Both the position numbers and the translations under genes were made by a program. Positions 9,414 to 19,367 of a DNA stretch of 64,000 nt are shown here, piece by piece. Source of the DNA: Prochlorococcus sp. AG-347-K17 (GTDB taxonomy: Bacteria > Cyanobacteriota > Cyanobacteriia > PCC-6307 > Cyanobiaceae). The notes under the pieces are model-generated. The model made no database searches, was not told the origin of the DNA, and was given only the letters and a program-made list of their open reading frames with translations. The stretch is taken from positions 26,935 through 90,934 of the forward strand of contig QCCE01000006.1 of assembly GCA_003281385.1 (NCBI GenBank), in the 5' to 3' direction. Position 1 is the first letter of the stretch; each line of letters starts with the position of its first letter.

Positions 9414-9956
9414 TTAATTTTTACGACTTCCTATTTTTGAAAGATATTCATTACTAACGGCAAAGGTTTGAAAAAACTTTTCTGATAATGATAACCAATA
9501 TGATCTACCATCTTTTTGCTTCCGTTTGACAATAAACTTCTTTTCTAATAATTCTTTAATATGATCATAAGCTCCTGAACCTCGAAGAAGTATAAGATCA
9601 GATTGCAGGATCTTTTTTTTGATTGCAATTGTTGCCAATGTTCTTAATTCTGATCTTTTTAAATCAGAGGGAAGTAAATCATCAACGAATTCATTAAGAC
9701 TAGATTTTAGTTCGAGAGAAAAACAATTATTAGCTTCATTTAATACAATCGCTGAGTTTGGATTTGAGTATTTATTTATTAGATCTTTAATTGCATCATT
9801 TATTGAGTTGATATCAGAATTAGTAATTTCTGAAAGATCCTTTTTTGTTATTGGTTTACCTTTCAGATATAGAACAGCTTCAACTTTAGTAACTAGATCT
9901 ATATCTGATATTGGCGTCGTATTCAGATCAGATTGATTGATTTTTATTACCGAAAT
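9414..9956 (-). CDS. scpB: Chromosome segregation and condensation protein B, no ordinary start codon
   Basis: Reading this frame upstream of the obvious 74-codon ORF (TTG at 9638) gives an unbroken ScpB-like protein up to a stop at 9972-9974. Recognisable are VEAVLYLKGKPIT and KSSLNEFVDD, then LRTLATIAIKKK, LRGSGAYDHI and GRSYWLS from the two winged-helix domains. ScpB pairs with ScpA and SMC in condensin. There is no ATG, GTG or TTG between the upstream stop and 9638, so the start must be ATT (9956, taken here, just after an AGGAAAG), ATA (9947), CTG (9926) or another rare codon. It follows ilvA closely. Gene identity is solid; the start is unresolved. Confidence 0.82.
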   Translation of the reverse strand: MSVIKINQSDLNTTPISDIDLVTKVEAVLYLKGKPITKKDLSEITNSDINSINDAIKDLINKYSNPNSAIVLNEANNCFSLELKSSLNEFVDDLLPSDLKRSELRTLATIAIKKKILQSDLILLRGSGAYDHIKELLEKKFIVKRKQKDGRSYWLSLSEKFFQTFAVSNEYLSKIGSRKN

Positions 9957-9977
9957 CTTTCCTAATTTACCTTAAAT

Positions 9978-11519
9978 TTAATCTGATGCACCAAGAAATA
10001 ATTTATATGTATCGTTTTGAGATTCATCCCAGAATTTATAGCCTAGAATTCTTACAAATTTATTCCACTCTAGAATTTCTTTTTTATCGATTAAAACTCC
10101 AATAACAATTTTCCCTACATCAGCACCATAATTCCTGTAGTGAAATACGCTTATCGACCAATTTGATTTCATATTATTTAAAAAATTTATTAATGCTCCA
10201 GGTCTTTCAGGAAACTCAAATCTATATAAAAGCTCAACAAAGTTTCTATTTCCCATTTCTTTAAAAATTTTAGGTAATCTTCCTCCTACCATATGTCTGA
10301 GATGATTTTTAGATAATTCGTCATCACTTATATCAATAAATGGGTAATTCGAATTTTTAAATTTATTTAAAAGATTTTTTTTATCATTTAACCCATAGAC
10401 TTGAACTCCCACAAAAATCTGAGCATTTTTAGAGTTAGACATCCTATAGCTAAATTCAGTTAAATTTCTATTATCAAGCAACTTACAAAAATCAATTAAA
10501 CTTCCAGCATGTTCAGGAATCTCAACAGCCATCATAACTTCTTTACACTCTCCAAGTTCTGCTCTCTCTGCTACAAATCTAAGCCTTTCAAAGTTCATAT
10601 TTGCTCCACATGCAATTGCAACAATTTTTCTATTTGAATGATTCGAATTCAAAATATCTTTTTTCATTCCTGCAATTGATAATGCTCCTGCTGGTTCTAA
10701 TATTGATCTAGTATCCTCAAAAACATCTTTTATAGCAGCACATATTTCATCAGTATTAACCCTAATCATCTTATCTATATATTTTCTACCGATATCAAAA
10801 GTATTTTTACCAATTTTTTTTACCGCTACTCCATCCGCAAATTGACCTACAGATTTTAATTCAACAATTTTTGATTCTTCCAATGATCTTGTCATGGCGT
10901 CTGCGTCTTCAGGTTCTACACCAATTATCTTTACATCAGGCCATATTTTTTTTATGTATACAGATATTCCTGATATCAATCCGCCACCTCCAACAGCAAT
11001 ATAAATTGCAAAAGGTTTATCCTTAAGTTGCTGTTTAAGTTCAATAGCTATAGTACCTTGTCCTGCGATTACATCTGGATCATCAAAAGGGTGAATAAAA
11101 CATAAATTTCTTTCTTGGCTAATCCTTATTGCCTCTTTGTATGTTTCATCATAATTATCACCAAATAATATAACTTTTGCTTTTAAATTTTTCACTGCAT
11201 TAACTTTTACTAGAGGTGTAGTGATAGGCATTAATATGGTTGCTTGGCAATTTAACTTGAGAGCACTTAGTGCAACTCCTTGAGCATGATTACCAGCACT
11301 TGAAGTAATTACTCCCTGACTTAGCTCTGATTTACTTAACTTACGCATTTTGTTATATGCGCCTCTTATCTTGAATGAAAATACATCCTGAAGATCTTCT
11401 CTTTTTAGAAAAATTTCATTTTTAAGAGTATTACTTAAATTATGAGCCTTCTCTAATGGTGTTTTTTTTGCTACTTCATAGACTTCAGCTTGAAGTATTT
11501 TTTCAAAATAATCATTCAT
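9978..11519 (-). CDS. ilvA: Threonine ammonia-lyase (biosynthetic threonine deaminase)
   Basis: PLP enzyme making 2-oxobutanoate from threonine, the first committed step to isoleucine. PLP lysine is Lys50 in FSFKIRGAYNKM; SAGNHAQGVA and the phosphate loop GGGGLISGI follow. Two C-terminal ACT-like regulatory repeats (ELLYRFEFPERPGAL and the preceding MMAVEIPEHAGSL) show the allosteric biosynthetic form, normally inhibited by isoleucine. 513 residues is full length. Probably co-transcribed with scpB downstream; divergent from dxs over 117 bases. Confidence 0.97.
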   Translation of the reverse strand: MNDYFEKILQAEVYEVAKKTPLEKAHNLSNTLKNEIFLKREDLQDVFSFKIRGAYNKMRKLSKSELSQGVITSSAGNHAQGVALSALKLNCQATILMPITTPLVKVNAVKNLKAKVILFGDNYDETYKEAIRISQERNLCFIHPFDDPDVIAGQGTIAIELKQQLKDKPFAIYIAVGGGGLISGISVYIKKIWPDVKIIGVEPEDADAMTRSLEESKIVELKSVGQFADGVAVKKIGKNTFDIGRKYIDKMIRVNTDEICAAIKDVFEDTRSILEPAGALSIAGMKKDILNSNHSNRKIVAIACGANMNFERLRFVAERAELGECKEVMMAVEIPEHAGSLIDFCKLLDNRNLTEFSYRMSNSKNAQIFVGVQVYGLNDKKNLLNKFKNSNYPFIDISDDELSKNHLRHMVGGRLPKIFKEMGNRNFVELLYRFEFPERPGALINFLNNMKSNWSISVFHYRNYGADVGKIVIGVLIDKKEILEWNKFVRILGYKFWDESQNDTYKLFLGASD

Positions 11520-11636
11520 ATATATATTTTTAGCATTAATTATTAATCTAATAAAACATTACATGATCTATTTCAAAAAAAAATACTCATTTTGCACCTT
11601 GGCGTTTTAGATTATATAGATACCAATTTTTGTTAA

Positions 11637-13526
11637 ATGCTTTTAAGTGAGTTAAGTCATCCAAATCAACTTCATGGCTTAACAGTTTCACAATTAGAGG
11701 AAATTGCTTGTCAAATTAGAGAAAGACATCTTCAAGTAGTATCTACTAGTGGAGGCCATCTTGGTCCTGGATTAGGTGTAGTTGAGTTGACGTTGGCTTT
11801 ATATCAAACTCTTGATCTTGATGTTGACAAAGTTGTTTGGGATGTTGGACATCAAGGTTACCCTCATAAATTAATTACAGGACGTTTTAGTCAATTTGAT
11901 TCCCTAAGACAACAAAATGGAGTCGCTGGATATTTAAAAAGAAGTGAAAGTAAATTTGATCATTTTGGTGCTGGACACGCAAGTACATCTATATCTGCTG
12001 CTTTAGGAATGGCAATAGCAAGAGATAGAAAAGGTGAAAATTATAAATGTGTCGCTGTTATTGGAGATGGAGCACTAACTGGAGGAATGGCATTAGAAGC
12101 TATAAATCATGCAGGTCACTTACCAAATACCCCTTTAGTTGTAGTTTTAAACGATAATGATATGTCTATTTCACCTCCGGTTGGAGCCCTTTCATCTTAC
12201 TTAAATAAGGTAAGAGTAAGTCCGCCATTACAGTTTTTGTCCGATAGTGTTCAAGAAAGTGTTAAAAATATTCCCTTAATTGGTAAGGATATTCCTGAAG
12301 AAATCAAAAATATTAAAGGAAGCGTTAGACGATTATCTGTGCCTAAGGTTGGAGCTGTTTTTGAAGAACTTGGATTTACATATATGGGTCCAATTGACGG
12401 TCATGATATAGGTAACTTAGTTAAGACTTTTAACGCTGCCCATAAGCTTAAAAGACCTGTACTTGTACATGTTGTCACCACAAAAGGGAAGGGTTACCCA
12501 TATGCAGAAGCCGATCAGGTTGGATATCATGCACAATCTGCATTTGATCTAACAACTGGGAAATCTATTCCATCAAAAAAACCTAAGCCAGTTAGTTATA
12601 GCAAAATATTTGGTCAAACCTTATTGAAGATATGTGAACAAGATAGCAAAGTCGTTGGCATTACAGCTGCAATGGCAACAGGTACTGGTTTAGATATATT
12701 GCAAAGAAATATTCCAGACCAATATATCGATGTAGGAATAGCAGAACAACATGCAGTTACACTTGCGGCAGGAATGTCGTGCGATGGCCTTAAGCCTGTT
12801 GTAGCAATTTATAGTACTTTTCTTCAACGTGCTTTCGATCAATTAATTCATGATGTTGGGATACAAAATTTACCTGTATCCTTTGTACTTGATAGGGCTG
12901 GGATAGTTGGAGCTGACGGTCCTACTCATCAAGGTCAGTATGATATTAGTTATATGAGATCTATACCTAATTTTGTATTGATGGCCCCAAAAGATGAGTC
13001 TGAATTACAGAGAATGTTAATAACATCAATAAAACATAACGGTCCTACAGCACTAAGAATACCTAGAGGCTCTGGGTTAGGAGTGGCTGTAATGGATGAG
13101 GGTTGGGAACCTTTAAATATAGGCGAAGCTGAAATACTTGAAGAAGGAGAGGATATTTTAATACTTGCTTATGGTTCAATGGTCGCATCAGCTATCGAAA
13201 CAGCAAAGATACTAAAAAATATGAACATTAATGCATGTCTTATTAATGCAAGATTTGTTAAGCCTCTCGATAAAAATCTTATTCTGCCTTTAGCAAGTAG
13301 GATTCAAAAAGTTGTAACTATGGAAGAAGGAACTCTAATAGGTGGATTTGGTTCCGCAATAGTTGAATTATTAAACGATGATGAAATATTTATTCCTGTA
13401 TACAGAATAGGTATACCTGATGTTTTAGTTGATCATGCTTCACCTGATCAGAGTAAAGAAAAACTAGGACTTATGCCTGATCAGATGGCAGATAAAATTG
13501 TTAAAAAATTTAAGTTAGATAATTAA
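11637..13526 (+). CDS. dxs: 1-deoxy-D-xylulose-5-phosphate synthase
   Basis: Thiamine-diphosphate enzyme that condenses pyruvate and glyceraldehyde 3-phosphate, the entry step of the MEP pathway feeding carotenoids, phytol and quinones. The ThDP motif [18 protein letters not shown] lies near residues 143-160, the transketolase pyrimidine domain has [16 protein letters not shown], and [16 protein letters not shown] is the Dxs signature. 629 residues is complete. It stands alone on the plus strand between ilvA and psaK. Confidence 0.98.
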   Translation: MLLSELSHPNQLHGLTVSQLEEIACQIRERHLQVVSTSGGHLGPGLGVVELTLALYQTLDLDVDKVVWDVGHQGYPHKLITGRFSQFDSLRQQNGVAGYLKRSESKFDHFGAGHASTSISAALGMAIARDRKGENYKCVAVIGDGALTGGMALEAINHAGHLPNTPLVVVLNDNDMSISPPVGALSSYLNKVRVSPPLQFLSDSVQESVKNIPLIGKDIPEEIKNIKGSVRRLSVPKVGAVFEELGFTYMGPIDGHDIGNLVKTFNAAHKLKRPVLVHVVTTKGKGYPYAEADQVGYHAQSAFDLTTGKSIPSKKPKPVSYSKIFGQTLLKICEQDSKVVGITAAMATGTGLDILQRNIPDQYIDVGIAEQHAVTLAAGMSCDGLKPVVAIYSTFLQRAFDQLIHDVGIQNLPVSFVLDRAGIVGADGPTHQGQYDISYMRSIPNFVLMAPKDESELQRMLITSIKHNGPTALRIPRGSGLGVAVMDEGWEPLNIGEAEILEEGEDILILAYGSMVASAIETAKILKNMNINACLINARFVKPLDKNLILPLASRIQKVVTMEEGTLIGGFGSAIVELLNDDEIFIPVYRIGIPDVLVDHASPDQSKEKLGLMPDQMADKIVKKFKLDN

Positions 13527-13545
13527 AAATTTAATAAATAAATTT

Positions 13546-13806
13546 TTATAAGACACCACGTGAGGCTAATCCTAAGATTGCTCCAATCCCAAAAATATGA
13601 CCTAGGCAATTAGCACCTACAACTGATGCGTGACTTAAACCACCAAAGAATTTTGAATTAGGTATTTCAAAACCTTCATTAGGTTTTCTTATTGTTGCTC
13701 TAGCAATTGCGTAAGCAAAAACATTACATGCAATCATTACGACGGCACACTTTGGAGACCAAGAAAAAGTTGCTGGATCTGCAGCTGCAAATAATGTAGT
13801 AAACAT
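13546..13806 (-). CDS. psaK: Photosystem I reaction centre subunit PsaK
   Basis: Small thylakoid subunit at the edge of photosystem I that binds chlorophyll and joins antenna to the core. 86 residues, two membrane helices (about 19-37 and 60-82) separated by a basic loop; CNVFAYAIARATIRKPNEG and GLSHASVVGANCLGHIFGIG are characteristic PsaK blocks. The N-terminal FAAADPATFSWSP matches the processed N-terminus of cyanobacterial PsaK. Convergent with dxs, 19 bases apart. Confidence 0.95.
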   Translation of the reverse strand: MFTTLFAAADPATFSWSPKCAVVMIACNVFAYAIARATIRKPNEGFEIPNSKFFGGLSHASVVGANCLGHIFGIGAILGLASRGVL

Positions 13807-13872
13807 AAAAAATCGTTATTTTTATATATTCTCTAATACTTTTACCTAAAAAACACAAAATTGTAAAAGGTC

Positions 13873-14208
13873 TTAAGAGTTGTTTACTTCTAAGCCATTT
13901 AACAACTTTATAAATCCAAACAAAATAACAAAATCACTTATAGTTAGGAAGGATTCTGCAAAGCCATGCAGGAAGTCAATCTCAACAAGGCTTTTATCAT
14001 AGTAATTTAGTGTCAAGATAGATACAAATATAGTTATGAATACGAATAAAACAGTTAAGGAAAAACCTGTTTTTACAAAAATATTAACAGATTTGATTTT
14101 ATATAAGTAAAACAAAAATATTGCATATGGAATTATTGATACTGCGAACAATAATGTGTTATCAATGGAACCTAACTTTTCTATAAATTTAAAAAATAAA
14201 TCATTCAT
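13873..14208 (-). CDS. DUF3593 membrane protein
   Basis: 111 residues, three hydrophobic segments, with the cyanobacterial/plastid DUF3593 look (SIIPYAIFLFYLYK, then DFLHGFAESFLTISD). Function unknown. It overlaps the DUF2499 gene by 8 bases. The two families recur side by side in oxygenic phototrophs, which suggests they form one membrane complex; this last point is inference from family knowledge. Confidence 0.82.
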   Translation of the reverse strand: MNDLFFKFIEKLGSIDNTLLFAVSIIPYAIFLFYLYKIKSVNIFVKTGFSLTVLFVFITIFVSILTLNYYDKSLVEIDFLHGFAESFLTISDFVILFGFIKLLNGLEVNNS

Positions 14209-14503
14209 AAGTCTCTTCCTTTTTAAAAATAGTGAATGATGCTAGAGCTAATGTTGAATTTCCAATAAATGTAAATATTCCTTGAAGCGTTACTAATCCA
14301 TACAATAAATTTTGATTATCATAGATATGCCAAGTAATAGCGCACATAGCTCCTATTAAGTTTGGAACCATAGCTAAGCTTAACCAAAAAAATAAATTGT
14401 ATTCTTTATATAAAGAAATTTTGTACACAATAAAGATTGTAAATATCCATTCAATTACCGAAGATATGTGGATTAACCAAGTTCCAAATGAAAGTTCGTG
14501 CAA
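14201..14503 (-). CDS. DUF2499 membrane protein
   Basis: 100 residues, three hydrophobic segments. The DUF2499 signature is clear: SFGTWLIHISSVIEWI near the start and GAMCAITWHIYDN in the middle, including a conserved Cys and Trp-His that could bind a cofactor. Translationally coupled to the DUF3593 gene. Occurs in cyanobacteria and chloroplasts; role unknown, probably thylakoid. Lies 3 bases downstream of the peroxiredoxin gene. Confidence 0.82.
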   Translation of the reverse strand: MHELSFGTWLIHISSVIEWIFTIFIVYKISLYKEYNLFFWLSLAMVPNLIGAMCAITWHIYDNQNLLYGLVTLQGIFTFIGNSTLALASFTIFKKEETYE

Positions 14504-14506
14504 AAT

Positions 14507-15040
14507 TTATATTTTTTTCTTTAATACACTAAGTACTTCTTTGGCATGATTTATAGGTAAAACACTTATCCATCTATAAGAAATTTCCCCTTCTGGAGAA
14601 ATTAAAAAAGTATTTCTATCTGAAAATGGAGGAATCCAAGAACCATATTTATCGCTAATAATTCCTTCAGGATCGGATAATAAAGTGTAGTTTATAGATT
14701 TCTCACTGCAGAAACTTTCATGAGAATCTTGATTATCAGCACTAATACCAACAATTTCGGCATTATATTTTGAAAAATCTTTTTTTAATTCCGAGAAACC
14801 TTTAGCTTCAAGAGTGCAACCTGCGGTAAAGTCCTTTGGATAAAAATACATAATAAGCCACTTACCTTGGAAATCATTTAATTCCCAAATATTTTTTGAT
14901 TTTATGTTTTTATTAAAACCTTTTAATTGAAAGTTTGGAGCAATATCTCCAACTTCTGGAGCAAAGTCAAAAGCGATTGCTGAATTACAATTAAATAAAA
15001 AAATAAAAGATATTAATATACTTATAACTAAATTTCTCAT
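14507..15040 (-). CDS. Exported PrxQ/BCP-type peroxiredoxin
   Basis: Thiol peroxidase that reduces hydrogen peroxide and alkyl hydroperoxides. An N-terminal hydrophobic stretch (residues 4-23, ending NSAIAFDF) is a probable signal peptide, placing it in the periplasm or thylakoid lumen. The catalytic cysteine is Cys75 in DFTAGCTLEAKGF. BCP/PrxQ enzymes usually have the resolving cysteine five residues later; here that position is Lys80, so it would act as a 1-Cys enzyme or use the Cys in SFCSEK. Family certain, electron donor unknown. Confidence 0.88.
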   Translation of the reverse strand: MRNLVISILISFIFLFNCNSAIAFDFAPEVGDIAPNFQLKGFNKNIKSKNIWELNDFQGKWLIMYFYPKDFTAGCTLEAKGFSELKKDFSKYNAEIVGISADNQDSHESFCSEKSINYTLLSDPEGIISDKYGSWIPPFSDRNTFLISPEGEISYRWISVLPINHAKEVLSVLKKKI

Positions 15041-15045
15041 CGAAT

Positions 15046-15282
15046 TTAGAATTTTTTTAAATCAACTCCATTGGATTTAGCAAATTTATCTAAGCCTACT
15101 TTTTGTATAGACTTTAATGCTTTGGTGCTAATTTTAATATTCACCCATTTTTTGCCTTCTTCCCACCAAAGTCTCCTTTTTTGGAGATTAACTTGTTGCA
15201 ATTTTTTTGTACGAATATGTGAGTGACTCACTGCCATTCCGTTATTAGCTTTTGCACCGGTCAATTCGCAAACTCTTGACAT
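15046..15282 (-). CDS. rpmB: 50S ribosomal protein L28
   Basis: 78 residues with the L28 N-terminal block [20 protein letters not shown] followed by [20 protein letters not shown]. This is the longer cyanobacterial/plastid type. The usual pair of zinc cysteines is reduced to one (Cys5). It sits 39 bases downstream of htpG and 5 bases upstream of the peroxiredoxin. Confidence 0.97.
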   Translation of the reverse strand: MSRVCELTGAKANNGMAVSHSHIRTKKLQQVNLQKRRLWWEEGKKWVNIKISTKALKSIQKVGLDKFAKSNGVDLKKF

Positions 15283-15321
15283 ATTTATTGAGTTATATCT
15301 TTAAAAATTCTAACACATGAC

Positions 15322-17226
15322 TCAATTTCTTGAATTAAGTAATTCTGAAATTAATTCGGCATTATTATTTTGTAAATTAATTATCTGTTCTTGACCTAAT
15401 CCACCAACGGAAAGCTTAGCCATATCGTAAACATGATTAGCAATTTTAGATGCCAATGGATTCTCAATAGGATCTTTTTCATCAATAATTATTTTGTTTC
15501 CTGTTATTTTATTAAGACCAACAATAAGTGGATGTTCTTTGTTAATTAAGAGTACATGATATTCAGGTAAGCCAGGCATCTTTTGTTCCATGTAAGCCCC
15601 CATATCATTAATTCTTCTCATTTGTTCTGGAAGTAAGATCATCGCTGGTGGAGCATCATTGCTTGAAAGTGACTGTACTTTAACTGTTACTTTTTCATTA
15701 TTGATAGCCTTAACTATCGTATCTCTAAGATTATCTGTATTTGATTTGCCATCCTTATCTACAATTTCTTTAGATTCTTTATCATCTAGTTCATTTAATT
15801 CTGAATCTACTCTTTGGAATTGATAATCTTCATTTTTACTTTCCAACCATGGAAGAAATTGTGCGTCAATTAAGGGATCTGATTTAATAACTTCTTTATT
15901 ATCAGATAAACAGATATTTAATGCACTAGACTGAGCTATCAAATCTGAACAGTAAATTATTTTTTTAGAATCAGTTAATTTATTTCTCTCTTTGTAATTT
16001 GCGAGAGTTGTGAAATATTTATCATTGGACTTGATGAGGGATTTATTTTCAATATCTTTAGTTACGTCTTTCTCTGAATTTATTAATGTTTCGAAAATTA
16101 TGCTTTTATCTACTAAATCAGCAAATTTTTCATCTTCGATAGCACCAATTTTAATAAAAGCAGAGATGGAATCCCAAATTTCTGTATAAAATTCTGGAGA
16201 ATTCTTTATCAAATCCTTTAATTTATTGGCAATTTTTTTTGAAATAAATGATGATATAGATCTTACTTTTCTATCTGTTTGTAATGCGCTTCTACTAACA
16301 TTCAGCGGGATATCTGTAGAGTCAATTACTCCTCTTAGAGGTAAAAGATATTTTGGTACGATTTCTTTAATTGAATCGCTTACGAATACTTGATTACAAA
16401 AAAGTTTAATCTCTCCCTTTTCCCAATCTGCTCTACCAGTCAACTTAGGGAAATACAATATCCCTTGTATGTCATATGGGTAATCAGTATTTAGATGTAT
16501 CCATAAAAGTGGATCTCCCTGAAAAGGATAAAGGTATTTATACAACTCAATATAATCTTCATCTTTTAATTCACTAGGTTGTTTTCTCCAAGCAGGATTT
16601 TTTTTATTAATTATCTCACCTTCTAATAAGACATCTATGGCCATAAAATCACAATATTTTTTTATTAATGATTTAATCCTTTCAGGTTCAATAAACTCTT
16701 TTTCTTCTTCAAGTAGGTGAAGTATCACATCTGTACCAATAGTCTCTCTATCTGATTCTTCTAACGTGAAATTAGGCGATCCATCACAAGACCATTTGAA
16801 AGCTTTTGATTCTCCAACTGCTGATTTAGTTAATATATCAACCCTATCTGCCACCATGAAACTTGAATAAAAACCAAGTCCAAAATGACCTATAAATTCA
16901 TCATTATCTTTTTTGTATTTTGTTAGGAATTCTTCTGCGCTAGAAAATGCTACTTGGTTTATATACTTTTTAATTTCTTCATCGTTCATCCCAATTCCAT
17001 TATCAGAAATTGTTATGGTATTTTTCTCACGGTCAATAGATATATTTACTTGAGCTTCTTCAGTATTTTCGCAATCGCCTGCCACAGAGGCCATCCTTCG
17101 TTTATTTATTGCGTCAACACCGTTACTTACAAGCTCTCTTAAAAAGATTTCATGGTCAGAATATACTGCCTTCTTAATAATTGGGAAAATATTTTCGGTA
17201 TTAATACGAATTTCGCCTTTTTCCAT
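15322..17226 (-). CDS. htpG: Chaperone HtpG (Hsp90)
   Basis: ATP-dependent dimeric chaperone; in cyanobacteria it is linked to heat and light stress and to phycobilisome or tetrapyrrole enzymes. N-terminal GHKL ATPase motifs are visible: RELVSNGVDAINKRR, SDNGIGM and GHFGLGFYSSFMVAD. The middle domain carries NVSRSALQTDR with its conserved catalytic Arg. 634 residues is typical. No HrcA/CIRCE-like inverted repeat is evident in the 118-base upstream gap. Confidence 0.97.
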   Translation of the reverse strand: MEKGEIRINTENIFPIIKKAVYSDHEIFLRELVSNGVDAINKRRMASVAGDCENTEEAQVNISIDREKNTITISDNGIGMNDEEIKKYINQVAFSSAEEFLTKYKKDNDEFIGHFGLGFYSSFMVADRVDILTKSAVGESKAFKWSCDGSPNFTLEESDRETIGTDVILHLLEEEKEFIEPERIKSLIKKYCDFMAIDVLLEGEIINKKNPAWRKQPSELKDEDYIELYKYLYPFQGDPLLWIHLNTDYPYDIQGILYFPKLTGRADWEKGEIKLFCNQVFVSDSIKEIVPKYLLPLRGVIDSTDIPLNVSRSALQTDRKVRSISSFISKKIANKLKDLIKNSPEFYTEIWDSISAFIKIGAIEDEKFADLVDKSIIFETLINSEKDVTKDIENKSLIKSNDKYFTTLANYKERNKLTDSKKIIYCSDLIAQSSALNICLSDNKEVIKSDPLIDAQFLPWLESKNEDYQFQRVDSELNELDDKESKEIVDKDGKSNTDNLRDTIVKAINNEKVTVKVQSLSSNDAPPAMILLPEQMRRINDMGAYMEQKMPGLPEYHVLLINKEHPLIVGLNKITGNKIIIDEKDPIENPLASKIANHVYDMAKLSVGGLGQEQIINLQNNNAELISELLNSRN

Positions 17227-17344
17227 TTAAAAAAAATCAAACATATTAAATATTATTTCTTAAAAACTAGTTAATCAAGTTTAATTAGGAGTATTGTCCG
17301 AACAATATATGAATTTAAAAACTTAAATAAAATATTAAAAAGTA

Positions 17345-18496
17345 TTATTTAACCCACAAAATCTCACTACAATTATTTTCTTTCATTATTTGATTGGCTT
17401 TAGCTAAGTCATCACAAGGATTTAAATGTAAGACGGCAATATTTCCTTTTTTCTGTAGTACTTTTTGTTCATTCATAGCTTTCTCCAACAAATATGAATC
17501 TCTAAACATTAATAAAATCTTTGCTTTATCTGTATTTTCTTCCCTAATTAAATTTCTTAAAATATCAACTGCAATTGTAAATCCAATACCATTTAAGATT
17601 TTCTCATTAGGACTAAAGTATCTGACTAATTCATCATATCTTCCGCCTTTTGCTATCACGTATTTATTATTACCATCATCCCCTACTAGTTGAAAAACTA
17701 TTCCTTCATATAAATTCAAGTGAGGTTGAAACGTAGGATCAAGTTGTAACTTAACACCATAATTATTTGATATTTTTGATAATGTTTCAAATAAAAAATT
17801 TAAGTCATCTAAAGTTTTACTATTACCATATGTATTTTTCAATTTTTTTAATATTGCAATTGGTTCACCTCTTGTGAATAAGAGGTCTTTAAGAATATAT
17901 TTATCATCTTCATCAATTCCTAATTTGGATAAATTATCTTGATCAAAATTAACGAGACTTTTCTTAATTTCTTCGAAATTATTACTCTTATATTTATTTA
18001 AGATTAAATCCATTATTTTTGTGGTGCTTACAAGTAGAAATAAATTACAACCATCCTTCAAATTAATATTATCGATTGCATCAAACAAAATATTAATAAC
18101 TTCAATTTCTGGGTATTTTGTATTATATCCAATTAATTCAATTCCACTCTGCAGTTTCTCTTGAAACTTAAATGAATTCTTATTATTTTGCTTTTTATCA
18201 AAGACCATGCCATTGGTATATAGTCTTATGGGTCTTTTCTTATTTATCAATCTAGTAGATGACAATTTAACAATAGATGTTGTCATTTCTGGCCTAAGAC
18301 ATAATGAATTATTACTTACTATTCCCACAACCTGATTTTCTTCAATAACGCCTCGTCCTTTTATCGTCTCTAAAGTATTTATAAATGAGGGTGAAACCTC
18401 TTCGTAGCCCCATAGTTTATAGATATTAATTAAATTATTTATGATATTAGAGTTGTTTTTTACATCGACTAATTTAATTTCCTTTATATCTGTCAT
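17345..18496 (-). CDS. hisZ: ATP phosphoribosyltransferase regulatory subunit
   Basis: HisRS-like protein without synthetase activity that pairs with the short HisG to start histidine biosynthesis. The class II synthetase fold is shown by LRPEMTTSIVKLSSTRL (motif 2 region) and GGRYDELVRYF...GIGFTIAVDIL (motif 3 region). 383 residues lacks the anticodon-binding domain of true HisRS, which distinguishes it. The ATG lies 17 bases downstream of the suhB-like stop. Confidence 0.88.
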   Translation of the reverse strand: MTDIKEIKLVDVKNNSNIINNLINIYKLWGYEEVSPSFINTLETIKGRGVIEENQVVGIVSNNSLCLRPEMTTSIVKLSSTRLINKKRPIRLYTNGMVFDKKQNNKNSFKFQEKLQSGIELIGYNTKYPEIEVINILFDAIDNINLKDGCNLFLLVSTTKIMDLILNKYKSNNFEEIKKSLVNFDQDNLSKLGIDEDDKYILKDLLFTRGEPIAILKKLKNTYGNSKTLDDLNFLFETLSKISNNYGVKLQLDPTFQPHLNLYEGIVFQLVGDDGNNKYVIAKGGRYDELVRYFSPNEKILNGIGFTIAVDILRNLIREENTDKAKILLMFRDSYLLEKAMNEQKVLQKKGNIAVLHLNPCDDLAKANQIMKENNCSEILWVK

Positions 18497-18513
18497 TTTA
18501 ATATTTACTAATT

Positions 18514-19362
18514 TTAGGTGTAGAGATATTTTTTAAATGGAGAAACTTTATTTAGTTCATTTTTTAATTCATTTTCAAGGCTGGGAGAGCACGCAAGTAT
18601 TCTCCCAGAACATAAATTAAATTCGCCTGATGGATAATCAGAAATAATACCCCCAGCTTCTTTAACAATAATAGCACCAGCCGCTAGGTCCCATACCTCC
18701 AATCCTCTTTCCCAGTATCCATCTACCTTTCCTGCAGCAACAAATGCAAGATCAACTGCTGCTGCTCCTCCTCTTCTGACTCCTCTGGTTTTATGTGTTA
18801 AATAACAAAATTCTGCATAATTATTATCCTCTGTCTCAAATCTGTCGTAAGAGAAACCTGTGACAAGTAAACTATCAGAAAGATTAGATGGACTCGTAAC
18901 TTTAAGTTCACTATCGTTGCAGAATGAGCCTGAACCGATACAGGCTGAATATAATTCATTTAAGTAAGGTACTGATATCGCTCCTATAATTGGCTTATTT
19001 TTATATACAAGGCCAATAGAAGTTCCAAAAAAAGGATATCCATGGGAATAATTTGTTGTACCGTCTAATGGGTCTATACACCAAGTTAAATTAGTGGATT
19101 TGTTTAATTTCCCCGATTCCTCTGCATTTATAGATATATCTGGTGTCTCTTCTAATAAATATTCTTTTATTTTATTTTCAACTTCCAAATCTACATTGGT
19201 TACTAGATCGCCTTTCCTACCTTTAGATGATATTTTCTGAATTTTATTGTAATTAACTTTTAAAATTTCATTACCAATTAGAGCTGAATTCTTAGCTATT
19301 TCATACAAATTAGGTAAGTTAACTTGAGTTGCAATTTCCTCAATTTCACTAAATGTAAACAT
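18514..19362 (-). CDS. Inositol monophosphatase family protein
   Basis: Mg-dependent, lithium-sensitive phosphatase. Metal ligands are in place: Glu81/Glu82 in NAEESG, Asp97 and Asp100 in IDPLDGTTNYSHGYPFFG, and WDLAAGAIIVKEAGG near the C-terminus. 282 residues. SuhB-type enzymes hydrolyse inositol phosphates; some cyanobacterial members act on histidinol phosphate or fructose bisphosphate. Its place just upstream of hisZ makes a histidinol-phosphate role conceivable, but that is speculation. Confidence 0.88.
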   Translation of the reverse strand: MFTFSEIEEIATQVNLPNLYEIAKNSALIGNEILKVNYNKIQKISSKGRKGDLVTNVDLEVENKIKEYLLEETPDISINAEESGKLNKSTNLTWCIDPLDGTTNYSHGYPFFGTSIGLVYKNKPIIGAISVPYLNELYSACIGSGSFCNDSELKVTSPSNLSDSLLVTGFSYDRFETEDNNYAEFCYLTHKTRGVRRGGAAAVDLAFVAAGKVDGYWERGLEVWDLAAGAIIVKEAGGIISDYPSGEFNLCSGRILACSPSLENELKNELNKVSPFKKYLYT

Positions 19363-19367
19363 GATAA

